DNA of 64,000 nucleotides from Brevundimonas sp. UBA7506 (GTDB taxonomy: Bacteria; Pseudomonadota; Alphaproteobacteria; Caulobacterales; Caulobacteraceae). Location of the stretch: assembly GCF_002479495.1 (NCBI RefSeq), contig NZ_DLNQ01000015.1, forward strand, positions 444,969 to 508,968, in the 5' to 3' direction. The translations under genes were made by a program, and so were the position numbers. The notes under the pieces are model-generated. The model was not told where the DNA came from, made no database searches, and saw only the letters and a list, made by a program, of their open reading frames with translations. This document shows, piece after piece, positions 50,004 through 57,711 of the stretch. Each line of letters begins with the position of its first letter. Positions within the stretch are counted from its first letter, which is position 1.

Positions 50004-50419
50004 GCCCCATCGTTCTGATCTGCGCCACGCTCATGATGTCCGATGGCGATAGCGGGCGCTGCGTCAACGCTGACGGCGAGCGTCACCGCGTCCGCTTGGC
50101 TGGGATCGACGCTGGCGAGGTCGCACCCTATACGCGCTGCCGCCAGTCGCCGGGTGTCTGGGCCTGTTCGCCGGCGGCGCGGACCACCGCCGACCGTGCG
50201 AAGGCTCGGGCTGTCCAACTCGCCGCCAACGGCGCCCGCTGCACGATCACCGACACGGACCGCTATCGGAGGAACGTGGCGCGCTGCACCGTCAACGGAC
50301 GCGACCTGGGGGGCATCCTCGTCCGCGAGGGTCTGGCTATCTCCGAAACCAACTATGGCGACCCCTACCGGCGCGAGGAGCGTCAGGCGCGGGAGCAGGG
50401 AAGGGGTATCTGGCAATGA
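50000..50419 (+). CDS. Thermonuclease (SNase-like) family protein
   Basis: This 139-residue SNase-like protein has DGDSGRCVNADGERHRVRLA then GIDAGEV, and DRYRRNVARCTVNGRDLGGI. The first Arg and the Asp/Glu residues match the calcium-dependent nuclease site of the family. The N-terminal MSPIVLICATLMMS may be a weak signal sequence, consistent with export. It is the third nuclease of the operon. Confidence 0.82.
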   Translation: MSPIVLICATLMMSDGDSGRCVNADGERHRVRLAGIDAGEVAPYTRCRQSPGVWACSPAARTTADRAKARAVQLAANGARCTITDTDRYRRNVARCTVNGRDLGGILVREGLAISETNYGDPYRREERQAREQGRGIWQ

Positions 50420-50775
50420 GCGCTGCGAACGACCGCTTCCCGAACCTCGGGCCCGCGACGGAAACGATCTTGGCGCGGGCCTTCTCCGACGCAGTCATGA
50501 TCACTGCCGGCGCCGCGGCCAGGATCATCGGAGTTGACGACAAGACCTTCCACGCGCTCGTTGAAGGTCAGGCCATCCGCTACGTCCTCGTTGGACACAG
50601 CACCAAGCGATACACCGAGGCCGATCTTCGGGCCTATCTCATGAGGGAAACCGAACTGTCGTGTCGGTCTACAAACCAGCCAAGAGCCGTTTCTGGCAAT
50701 ACGATTTCCAGCACAAGGGCCGTAGGTTTCACGGCTCGACGGGCGTTGAAGGCAAGCGCGCAGCCGAGCAGGTAG
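50416..50775 (+). CDS. Excisionase-like DNA-binding protein
   Basis: This 119-residue protein has a winged-HTH core (MITAGAAARIIGVDDKTFHA, KRYTEADLRAYLM) typical of excisionases that bend DNA. Its C-terminal 40 residues overlap the integrase gene in another frame by 115 bases, an arrangement common for xis/int pairs in this group. Its stop overlaps no gene beyond int. Confidence 0.65.
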   Translation: MSAANDRFPNLGPATETILARAFSDAVMITAGAAARIIGVDDKTFHALVEGQAIRYVLVGHSTKRYTEADLRAYLMRETELSCRSTNQPRAVSGNTISSTRAVGFTARRALKASAQPSR

Positions 50776-51839
50776 AGCGCCGTATCCGCGAGCAGGCGGC
50801 GAAGGGCGAGCTTGACGACGCCTCTCGCATGACGCTCGACGTTGCTGTCGAAAAGTGGTGGGACGAGAAGGGCGCGGCGCTCAAGGGCGGCGACCGTCTG
50901 GAAGGGCGGTTGGCGCGCATGATCGCCCTGGTGGGGCCGAACACCCCTCTTGCGGAGATCACCACCGAGGCCGTGGGTCGCGCCATCCAGAAGCGCCGAG
51001 GGCAGACCCTGACCAAGTCGAAGGCCAAGGGCGCAAAGGTCTATCTGCCGTCCAACTCGACCGTGAACCGCGACATGATCGACACCCTTCGCCCGGTCCT
51101 GAACCGGGCGCGCAAAGCATGGGGCGCCAAGCTGCCAGTGATCGACTGGGCGGAACTGCGCATGGCCGAGCCCAAGCCCAAGCCCAAGGAGTTTGCCGGC
51201 GACGAACTGGCCCTCGTCCTCGCCGAGGTTCAGCCGCACTGGCACGATCTGGTGAACTTCGCGGCGCGCTACGGCTGCCGCTTGTCCGAGCTGTTCTTCC
51301 CATTGGCCGATCTGGACGTCGCCGACCACGAAAACGCCCGCGTCCGGCTGCGCGAACGTAAGGGCGGGGACGATCACATCATCCCGCTGCTGCCCGACGA
51401 CGCCGCCATGCTCGCGGCCCGCAAGGGTAGGGCCCAGGCCGCCGACATCGACACCGTCTGGTTCCGTGAAGTGGCGTCCAAGGTGAAGGGTCGTCCTGCG
51501 AAGCTGCGTGCCCTCAAATACAATGGCGCCGCCATTGCCCTCCGGCGGGCCATGACCCGGTCAGGCCTTCGAGAAACGAAGGGCATGAAGGGCGCTCACG
51601 CCATGCGCCATCACAGCGGCATGCAGATGCTTCGCACCACCGGCAATCTACGTGTGGCCCAGCGCCTCCTGGGCCATGCCGACATCAAGTCCACCCTCGT
51701 CTATGCCCACGCCGTCGAGGCTGACGTTAAGGCGGGCCTTGCAGCACTCTCCCGGAATAGTCCCGAACCCAAGGAAGGGGAGGGCAAAAAAGACACGCAA
51801 GATCATGCCTCTACGGGCAAGGCGTCTGGCGTTTCATAA
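50661..51839 (+). CDS. int: Tyrosine integrase
   Basis: This 392-residue tyrosine recombinase has catalytic Arg207 (YGCRLSELFF), His313-x-x-Arg316 (GAHAMRHHSG), His339 and the nucleophile Tyr348 (STLVYAHA). It catalyses integration at tRNA-Met. The gene ends inside the attR core: the stop TAA is 51837-51839 within the tRNA-derived TTCATAA. It contains the right arm site 51751-51767 in its coding sequence. Confidence 0.93.
   Translation: MSVYKPAKSRFWQYDFQHKGRRFHGSTGVEGKRAAEQVERRIREQAAKGELDDASRMTLDVAVEKWWDEKGAALKGGDRLEGRLARMIALVGPNTPLAEITTEAVGRAIQKRRGQTLTKSKAKGAKVYLPSNSTVNRDMIDTLRPVLNRARKAWGAKLPVIDWAELRMAEPKPKPKEFAGDELALVLAEVQPHWHDLVNFAARYGCRLSELFFPLADLDVADHENARVRLRERKGGDDHIIPLLPDDAAMLAARKGRAQAADIDTVWFREVASKVKGRPAKLRALKYNGAAIALRRAMTRSGLRETKGMKGAHAMRHHSGMQMLRTTGNLRVAQRLLGHADIKSTLVYAHAVEADVKAGLAALSRNSPEPKEGEGKKDTQDHASTGKASGVS
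51751..51767. other. Putative integrase arm site (P arm)
   Basis: This is an exact repeat of 7601-7617, coding for part of the integrase C-terminus (RNSPEP) as well. Confidence 0.65.
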
Positions 51840-51878
51840 CCCACAGGTCGGCGGTTCGATCCCGCCTCCAACCACCAC
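51833..51878. other. attR core (46-bp direct repeat)
   Basis: This segment is identical to 7453-7498. It holds only the 3' half of the tRNA gene, so no second tRNA is made. Confidence 0.93.
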
Positions 51879-52482
51879 TGGTTTCTCTGGTAAAATCAGT
51901 GAGGTGCGGTTTTTCGGGGGAACTGCAGCTTTAGACTCATACAGGCCGAGCGTTTCGTTCTGTACTCGAGGCTGCGGCCACCTGCCTGGCGCCGAAAGCA
52001 GGCTCGCGAAATGTCCGCTAAGGGTGGGAAGCGGACCTTGATCTCATACGGGCGAGGCCCTCAATCTGGCCTATGGCACAAGTTGAAACCTTCAGAATGA
52101 TTGTGATGATTGCCGCAGGTTTGGCCTGTGGCGTGTTTGCGGTATCGTTTCTTGCGCTGATGATACGCGAGCGCCGAAGGCCATCTTACAGTTATATATT
52201 CGAGCTTCTGGGGGCCAAGCTATCGTTTTACCGTGGAGCCGATCGCGCTCTGGCACTCGCTTTTCGTTGGGGTCTTCTCGGAGGGTGGGCTTTGCTAGCC
52301 CTGAATGTCGCGTTGCTTGTCTTCCATCGCGCCGGGTAATGCGGCTGCAAGCAAGCGGCCAACGTCCGCAACGGGTCGAAACCAGACATTAGGTAATGCG
52401 CCGGAATACGCCTCAGACGGCGATCCTCACGGCATGGCCCGGTGTGGGTCCAAGCAGGTCGCTGCCTCCAACCACCACGGAT
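51879..52482. mobile_element. Remnant of a second element at the same tRNA
   Basis: Sequence right after attR (CACTGGTTTCTCTGGTAAAA) resembles that right after attL (CACGGATTTCCTTAAAATCA), and 52464-52482 repeats 19 bases of the tRNA end and following bases (GCCTCCAACCACCACGGAT). This is what remains if an older relative integrated first and was mostly deleted. The remnant is less GC-rich than its surroundings. Confidence 0.5.
52073..52339 (+). CDS. Small membrane protein in the remnant, 88 aa
   Basis: This 88-residue protein has two membrane segments (FRMIVMIAAGLACGVFAVSF and WGLLGGWALLALNVALLVFH) around a tyrosine-rich middle. It is the only gene seen between the two att-like sites. The RBS is weak. 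Family unknown. Confidence 0.45.
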   Translation: MAQVETFRMIVMIAAGLACGVFAVSFLALMIRERRRPSYSYIFELLGAKLSFYRGADRALALAFRWGLLGGWALLALNVALLVFHRAG

Positions 52483-52486
52483 ATTC

Positions 52487-52711
52487 CTAGTTCCGCGGAA
52501 TACGCGTGGGGCTGCCGATGATCTTGCAGACGTAGTCGGTTTGCGGGCGACCGGTCTGGGCTCCGGACGTGGTCAGAATGCCGCCGCCCGCCGTGCATTC
52601 GGCGCTCAGTCGGTCGTATTCCTGCTGATAGGTCGGGAAGGCCTTGTTGCTGGCGCAGGCTCCCAGAACAAGGGGAGCGGCGAGGACGATCGGGATGAAG
52701 ACGGCGCGCAT
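52487..52711 (-). CDS. Small lipoprotein, 74 aa
   Basis: This 74-residue lipoprotein (MRAVFIPIVLAAPLVLGAC, Cys19) has two further cysteines (SAECTAGGG, DYVCKIIG) that may pair. The start is ATG at 52711; a longer frame exists upstream but lacks a signal sequence. It is the first chromosomal gene after the prophage site. Function unknown. Confidence 0.7.
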   Translation of the reverse strand: MRAVFIPIVLAAPLVLGACASNKAFPTYQQEYDRLSAECTAGGGILTTSGAQTGRPQTDYVCKIIGSPTRIPRN

Positions 52712-52794
52712 CGTGACTTCCTTGCGACTGGTGGTGTAACGAGAGGGCGACGCGCGACGTTCCGCCACCTGACGCCCGGATGCAAGGCCAGGCT

Positions 52795-53379
52795 TCAGAT
52801 CGCCAGCACGCCCAGATGCTCCATCAGGATTTTGAGCCCCAGCGCGATCAGGGCGACCCCGCCGATCAGTTCGACGATCTTGCCCAGTTGCGCCCCCGCC
52901 GCCTTGCCGATCAGCAGGCCGAGCGTCGCCAGGGCGAAGGTGGTGGCGCCGATGCAGGCGGCGATCAGCCAGATGTTCTCGCCCAGCAGGGCCAGGCCCA
53001 CGCCGACCGCGCCCGCGTCGATCGAGGTGCCGACGGCGGTGGCGACCAGGGCGATCAGGCCGCGCGACGCCGCCTTCTTCGCCTCGGCCTCCTCATCGGC
53101 GCCGTCGTCGGGCTTCAGCGCCTCCCAGATCATCTTGCCGCCGACTGCGCCCAGCAAGCCGAAGGCGATCCAGTGATCGACCGCCTCGACGAAGCCGGCG
53201 GCGGCGACGCCCAGGGCGAAACCGATCAGCGGGGTGATGGCCTCGATCACGCCGAAGACCAGGCCCGAGCGCAGGGCCTGGGGCAGGGTGGGGCGGTGCT
53301 GGGCGCCCCGGCCGATGGCGGCCGCGAAGGCGTCGGCGGACATGCTGAGCGACAGGATGGCGATGGCGACAGGGGTCAT
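52795..53379 (-). CDS. mntP: Manganese efflux pump MntP
   Basis: This 194-residue membrane protein has the MntP family plan of six helices in two halves, with acidic residues in SLSMSADAFAAAIG and GTSIDAGAVGVGLALL. It exports Mn(II). The start is ATG at 53379. A manganese riboswitch in the leader strongly supports the substrate. Confidence 0.9.
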   Translation of the reverse strand: MTPVAIAILSLSMSADAFAAAIGRGAQHRPTLPQALRSGLVFGVIEAITPLIGFALGVAAAGFVEAVDHWIAFGLLGAVGGKMIWEALKPDDGADEEAEAKKAASRGLIALVATAVGTSIDAGAVGVGLALLGENIWLIAACIGATTFALATLGLLIGKAAGAQLGKIVELIGGVALIALGLKILMEHLGVLAI

Positions 53380-53445
53380 GGACGATGGACTCAGCCGGGC
53401 GCGTGACAGCACGTCCGGGCGCAGGCCGGCGCGGCCCCCGGATCG

Positions 53446-53556
53446 TGCTGGTCTCGCTAGGCGGAACGGATCCGCTGATCGCGCCATGCCCCCTGCGGAG
53501 GCAAGTGTGTTGACGCGATCCCGACTGGCAGACGCCGGAAGCTACTCCCCAACGCG
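53446..53556 (-). promoter_or_regulatory. yybP-ykoY manganese riboswitch
   Basis: On the minus strand the leader contains GGGGAGTAGC (complement of 53541-53550), GCGTCAACACACTTG (53502-53516) and CGAGACC (53449-53455 region), in the order seen in yybP-ykoY RNAs, where GGGGAGUAG forms the metal-binding loop. It ends about 65 bases before mntP. This family turns on Mn exporters when Mn(II) is high. Confidence 0.8.
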
Positions 53557-53671
53557 GCCCCTCTAGCGTCTGGGGACGGCGGGTTCAACCCTGCCGGACT
53601 GGCTGGAGGCGACAAGAGGTCCCGTCTGTGCTAGACGCCGCCGCTTCACCCCCGCCGCAGGATATTCAGCC

Positions 53672-54847
53672 TTGAGCATCACGCTCGACCTTTCGCGTGC
53701 TTCGGCCGCAGCTAAAGCCCCCGTCAACCTGTCCGGTCTGACGCGCGAGGGCCTGCGCAATGCGTTGATCGAAGCGAACATTTGCCCGCCCGAGAAGGCC
53801 AAGATGCGCGCCTCGCAGGTCTGGCGCTGGATCCACCACTACGGCGTCACCGACTTCGCCCTGATGAGCGACATCGGCAAGGAAACCCGCGCGGCCCTGG
53901 CCGAGGCCTTCACCCTGGCCCGCCCTGAGATCGTCGAGCGTCAGATCTCCAAGGACGGCACCCGCAAATACCTGATCCGCACCGCCCCGGGCATCGAGGT
54001 CGAGGCCGTCTATATTCCTGACGTGGGCCGGGCCGGCGCCCTGTGCGTCTCGTCCCAGGTCGGCTGCACCCTGAACTGCACCTTCTGCCACACCGGCACG
54101 CAAAAGTTGGTCCGCAACCTGACGACCGCCGAGATCGTGGCCCAGGTCCAGGTGGCCCGCGACGATCTGGAGGAATGGCCGTCGCCCAAGGAAGACCGCC
54201 GCCTGTCCAACATCGTCTTCATGGGCATGGGCGAGCCGCTCTACAATCTGGACAGCGTCTCCGACGCCATCGACATCATCTCGGACAACGAGGGCATCGC
54301 CCTGTCGCGCCGCCGCATCACCGTCTCGACCTCGGGCGTGGTGCCGCAGCTTCAGGCCCTGGGCGACCGCACGGCGGCCATGCTGGCCATCAGCCTGCAC
54401 GCCACCAACGACGCCCTGCGCGACGTCCTGGTGCCGCTGAACAAGAAGTATCCGCTGGACCAGCTGATGGCCGCGATCCGCGCCTATCCGGGTCTGGCCA
54501 ACACCCGCCGGGTGACGTTCGAATACGTCATGCTGAAGGGCGTCAACGACAGCCCCGACGAGGCCCGCGCCCTGGTCAAGCTGATCGAGGGCATCCCCTC
54601 CAAGGTCAATCTGATCCCGTTCAACCCCTGGCCCGGCACCGACTACGAATGCTCGGACTGGAAGACCATCGAACGCTTCGCCGCCATCCTGAACAAGGCC
54701 GGCTACGCCTCGCCCATCCGCACCCCGCGCGGCCGCGACATCCTCGCCGCCTGCGGCCAGCTGAAGTCCGAGAGCGAGAAGCAGCGGGCCAGCGCCCGGA
54801 TCAAGGCCGAACGCGAGGCGGGCTCGGACGACGTCGCGGCGGCATAA
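53672..54847 (+). CDS. rlmN: 23S rRNA/tRNA methyltransferase RlmN
   Basis: This 391-residue radical-SAM enzyme methylates A2503 of 23S rRNA (and A37 of some tRNAs). The iron-sulfur cysteines are Cys132-x3-Cys136-x2-Cys139 ([10 protein letters not shown]); Cys361 (LAACGQ) is the methyl-carrying residue; [10 protein letters not shown] is the SAM-binding strand. TTG at 53672 is the likely start, after AGGA. It is divergent from mntP. Confidence 0.95.
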   Translation: MSITLDLSRASAAAKAPVNLSGLTREGLRNALIEANICPPEKAKMRASQVWRWIHHYGVTDFALMSDIGKETRAALAEAFTLARPEIVERQISKDGTRKYLIRTAPGIEVEAVYIPDVGRAGALCVSSQVGCTLNCTFCHTGTQKLVRNLTTAEIVAQVQVARDDLEEWPSPKEDRRLSNIVFMGMGEPLYNLDSVSDAIDIISDNEGIALSRRRITVSTSGVVPQLQALGDRTAAMLAISLHATNDALRDVLVPLNKKYPLDQLMAAIRAYPGLANTRRVTFEYVMLKGVNDSPDEARALVKLIEGIPSKVNLIPFNPWPGTDYECSDWKTIERFAAILNKAGYASPIRTPRGRDILAACGQLKSESEKQRASARIKAEREAGSDDVAAA

Positions 54848-54855
54848 GGCGGAGT

Positions 54856-55770
54856 TTATCTTGGGCTAGCCTGCATTAGGGCCGTCGCCCTTTTGCTCAT
54901 GCTCGCCGGCGTCCGTACGTTCCAGGCTAGGCCCACCCGCTCCAGAAGCTGGATGAAGCGGAAGCCCCAGTCGCTCTGACCGGGGTAGAGGCCGATGCGG
55001 GCGGACCCGGGAAAGGCGTGGTGGTTGTTGTGCCAGGCCTCGCCCATGGTGGGGATGGCGGCCCAGGGCACGTCGTGAGCCTGGACCCCCGCCTCGCGCA
55101 CCAGCCAGGTCTGCGGCCCGCGTCGGTGGGCCAGGTGGCCGACGAACCAATGGCCGATGACGCTGATCGAAACGCGGGCGCAGACGCCCCAGACCACAAA
55201 CCCCCAGCCGCCCATCAGCCACAGCGCCGCCGCGACCGGCGCCTGCTGCAGCATCCAGGTGCGCTCCAGAAACCGATAGAAGGGGTCGCGCCCGATGCGG
55301 CCCAGATCGAAGGTCGGCGGATGATCCAGCACCAGCCGGCCATGCATCTGCCAGACGGCGTCGACCGCCATCGGCCGCCGATGCGCCAGGTAGTCGTGGC
55401 AATCGCTCTGGCGTTGCGCCCAGTCGCGCAGATCGTGGGTGCGGATCATCCAGAAGGGTCCGCTCATGCCCACGACCGTCCCGAACCAGACCAGCGTCCG
55501 TTCCAGCCACAGCGGACAGTCGAAGCTGGCGTGGATCAGTCGCCGGTGAAACCCGACCGAATGGCCCAGCAGCAGGGTCGCGCCCGTGGTGACGACCAAG
55601 ACGGCCAGGGCGCCGAGGCTGAAGGTCGCCGCGCCAAGGCTCAGCGTCGTCGCCAGCATGGCGCTGTTCCACAGCGAGTGGACGGGGTCCCAGACGACGC
55701 GGCCGCTTACGGGGCTGCTGTGCGGCATTTCGATCAGGCTGTTCACCGCGCAGGGATCGTGCTCGTCCAT
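54856..55770 (-). CDS. Membrane fatty-acid desaturase
   Basis: This 304-residue acyl-CoA desaturase-like protein has the three His boxes HSVGFHRRLIH (about 70-80), HDLRDWAQRQSDCHDY and HNNHHAFP (about 247-254), and several membrane helices. It introduces a double bond into acyl chains using di-iron. It is divergent from the ArsR-type gene at 55861 across a gap with matching palindromes, which suggests control by that repressor. Confidence 0.85.
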   Translation of the reverse strand: MDEHDPCAVNSLIEMPHSSPVSGRVVWDPVHSLWNSAMLATTLSLGAATFSLGALAVLVVTTGATLLLGHSVGFHRRLIHASFDCPLWLERTLVWFGTVVGMSGPFWMIRTHDLRDWAQRQSDCHDYLAHRRPMAVDAVWQMHGRLVLDHPPTFDLGRIGRDPFYRFLERTWMLQQAPVAAALWLMGGWGFVVWGVCARVSISVIGHWFVGHLAHRRGPQTWLVREAGVQAHDVPWAAIPTMGEAWHNNHHAFPGSARIGLYPGQSDWGFRFIQLLERVGLAWNVRTPASMSKRATALMQASPR

Positions 55771-55790
55771 CGGGTCGCTCCGATAAGGTA

Positions 55791-55808
55791 TTTAAGCAAT
55801 AACTTAAA
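55791..55808. promoter_or_regulatory. Palindrome in desaturase/ArsR gap, site 1
   Basis: The perfect dyad TTTAAG-CAATAA-CTTAAA lies 21 bases upstream of the desaturase start. It has the form of an ArsR-family operator. Confidence 0.65.
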
Positions 55809-55833
55809 CATCGAAGCGTCGGGCTGGCAAGCC

Positions 55834-55851
55834 CTTAGCAAATCACTTAAA
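55834..55851. promoter_or_regulatory. Palindrome in desaturase/ArsR gap, site 2
   Basis: CTTAGCAAATCACTTAAA is an imperfect copy of site 1, nine bases before the repressor ATG. It would give autoregulation. Confidence 0.55.
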
Positions 55852-55860
55852 TAGCGACCC

Positions 55861-56181
55861 ATGCAGCGCGTCTTTGAAGCCCTTTCCAGTCCTGTCCGGC
55901 GCAAGATCCTGGCCTATCTGGCCCACGCCGATCTGACGGCGGGTGAGATCGCGGCCAAGTTCGACATCTCCAAGCCGGCGGTATCGCAACACCTGTCGGT
56001 GCTGGAGGTCGCCGGTCTGGTGACCAGCGAGAAGAAGGGCCAGTACGTCCATTACAGTCTGGCGCCCGATCATCTCGCCAATACCCTGAACGGCTATGTT
56101 CAGGAGGTGTGCCCGGTGTCCAAGCCGTTGAAGCGGGAAAGCGCCGAGATCGCCAAGGGGCGACGGTCCGATGCTTCCTGA
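55861..56181 (+). CDS. ArsR-family repressor (SdpR-like)
   Basis: This 106-residue ArsR/SmtB winged-helix protein (LSSPVRRKILAYLAHADLTA, EIAAKFDISKPAVSQHLSVL, KKGQYVHYSLAPD) has no metal-binding Cys pair at the alpha3 helix, so it is of the SdpR type that may sense other ligands or none. It is divergent from the desaturase gene with two matching palindromes between, suggesting control of lipid unsaturation. Confidence 0.88.
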   Translation: MQRVFEALSSPVRRKILAYLAHADLTAGEIAAKFDISKPAVSQHLSVLEVAGLVTSEKKGQYVHYSLAPDHLANTLNGYVQEVCPVSKPLKRESAEIAKGRRSDAS

Positions 56182-56306
56182 CTGCGGCGTAACGCTGTTT
56201 TCCTGATCGGGTGTGGCCCCGGCGCCCTTGCGGAAGGGGCGGCGGATCGGGCAAGGCTTGTTTTGCTTTCGTTCCGTTTCAGCTGGAGGTTGCGGGCTCG
56301 CACATC

Positions 56307-56750
56307 ATGGACGCGTCGTCTTTGCCCAGCGTGCTGTCGAGTCCCGAGGTTCAGGCCTTCGCCACCGGTTTTCCGATTCTGGTGCTGCATCTGGTCGTGA
56401 CCTTCGGCCTGCTGGCGATCGGGGCGACGGTCTATGCCCTGCTGACGCCGTGGCGCGAGGTGGCGCTGATCCGTCAGGGCAATCCGGCCGCCGCCGTGGC
56501 CTTTTCCGGGGTGCTGGTCGGGCTGGCCATTCCGCTGGCCGTCTCCCTGTCGATCTCGACCTCGATCCGCGACATCGCCATCTGGGGCGTAGCGACGGTG
56601 GTGCTGCAACTGCTGGCCTTCCGCGTGGTCGACCTGCTGCTGACCGGCCTGCCGCAGCGCATCGAGAAGGGCGAGGTCGCCGCCGCCGTGGTGCTGGCGG
56701 GCGCCAAGCTGGCCACGGCCCTGATCCTGGCCGCCGCCCTGACGGGTTGA
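56307..56750 (+). CDS. DUF350 family membrane protein
   Basis: This 147-residue DUF350 protein has about four membrane helices in two related halves (FPILVLHLVVTFGLLAIGAT; AFSGVLVGLAIPLAVSLSIS). The family is of unknown function, often beside stress or signalling genes. The start chosen is ATG at 56307. It probably forms an operon with the protease 10 bases downstream. Confidence 0.82.
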   Translation: MDASSLPSVLSSPEVQAFATGFPILVLHLVVTFGLLAIGATVYALLTPWREVALIRQGNPAAAVAFSGVLVGLAIPLAVSLSISTSIRDIAIWGVATVVLQLLAFRVVDLLLTGLPQRIEKGEVAAAVVLAGAKLATALILAAALTG

Positions 56751-56760
56751 GGGCGGCGCC

Positions 56761-57591
56761 GTGATGGGCTTTCCCCGTCTTCCCGACTGGACCATCTATG
56801 CGGCGGTGGTCGGCGCCTTGCTGATCGTGTCGCTGGGCCGACGTGAAAAGGCCGACGCCCCGCACCTGCCCGGGGACGATGAGGCCCATGGGCCCCTGCT
56901 GGGGCCGGTGACGCCGTTTGATCCCGCCGTCACCGTTTTCGCCCCCGAGGAGTCCGAACAGCCGACCTCCGGCACCGCCTTCTCCATCGCCGGCGACGGG
57001 CGGTGGGTTACGGCGCGCCATGTGGTCGAGGGCTGCCGGCGCCCGGCCCTGGTGATCGGCGGCGGGCGCGCCCTGGCCGCCGATGTGCGGCTGGCCGAAC
57101 GCGCCGACGTGGCCCTGCTGCTGACCGAGGGCGGCCCGCCCGCCCTGCCGGTCGCCGCCCAGACGCCGTTGCGCAAGGGGCAGCGGGCTTTCCATCCGGG
57201 CTTCCCGCAGGGCAATCCCGGCGAGGTGGCCTCGCGCCTGCTGGGCCGCGAGACGCTTAAGGTCCGGGGGCGGGGTGAGCGCGACGAGCCGGTCCTGGCC
57301 TGGGCCGAGGCCGGGCGCACCAAGGGCCTGAAGGGAACGCTGTCCGGCCTGTCGGGGGCGCCGGTGCTGGACGGTCGGGGACGGGTTCTGGGCGTGACCA
57401 TCGCCGAGGCGCCGCGTCGCGGCCTGATCTACACCACGGCGCCCGACACCTTCGTTCCCGCCATTCGCGGCGAGCAGCGGGCCGATGAAAAGGCCCTGGG
57501 CGAAGAGGTCAACACCGACAACTACGGCAAGGTCGCCGACCGTCTGAGGCGCGATCTGCGCGTGGCCCAGGTGGTCTGCCTGACGGCTTGA
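56761..57591 (+). CDS. Membrane-anchored trypsin-like serine protease
   Basis: This 276-residue protein has an N-terminal anchor (WTIYAAVVGALLIVSLG), then a chymotrypsin-fold domain with His87 (TARHVVEG), Asp116 (ERADVALLL) and Ser198 (GLSGAPVLDG). There is no PDZ domain, so it is not a full DegP. It should act in the periplasm, next to the DUF350 protein. Confidence 0.83.
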   Translation: MMGFPRLPDWTIYAAVVGALLIVSLGRREKADAPHLPGDDEAHGPLLGPVTPFDPAVTVFAPEESEQPTSGTAFSIAGDGRWVTARHVVEGCRRPALVIGGGRALAADVRLAERADVALLLTEGGPPALPVAAQTPLRKGQRAFHPGFPQGNPGEVASRLLGRETLKVRGRGERDEPVLAWAEAGRTKGLKGTLSGLSGAPVLDGRGRVLGVTIAEAPRRGLIYTTAPDTFVPAIRGEQRADEKALGEEVNTDNYGKVADRLRRDLRVAQVVCLTA

Positions 57592-57597
57592 TCTATG

Positions 57598-57704
57598 CGT
57601 CATCCCGGAAGCGGCGGAGCCGCTATCCGGGACCACAGGAAGCGCGGTGTCTTGGGCGGTCCCGGCTCTGCGCTCCGCTTGCGCGGAGCTTGGCCGGGAT
57701 GACG
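57598..57704 (-). repeat. Dispersed palindromic repeat, family A, copy 2
   Basis: This copy is bounded by GCGTCATCCCGG and CCGGGATGACGC and aligns in reverse orientation to 2126-2223, including the internal CGCTTCCTG and CGCAGAGCCG blocks. It lies between convergent genes and may also terminate transcription. Confidence 0.75.
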
Positions 57705-57711
57705 CCTGCTT

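Noticed and set aside
50416..50660. A toxin-antitoxin or MerR regulator reading of the xis gene
   Set aside because: Position, overlap with int and short winged-HTH fit an excisionase better.
51879..52463. A second full tRNA or integrase in the remnant
   Set aside because: Only the 3' end of the tRNA sequence is present and no recombinase frame is found.
54043..54879. Plus-strand frame of 278 codons inside rlmN
   Set aside because: Arg/Pro/Gly-rich shadow in another frame of rlmN.
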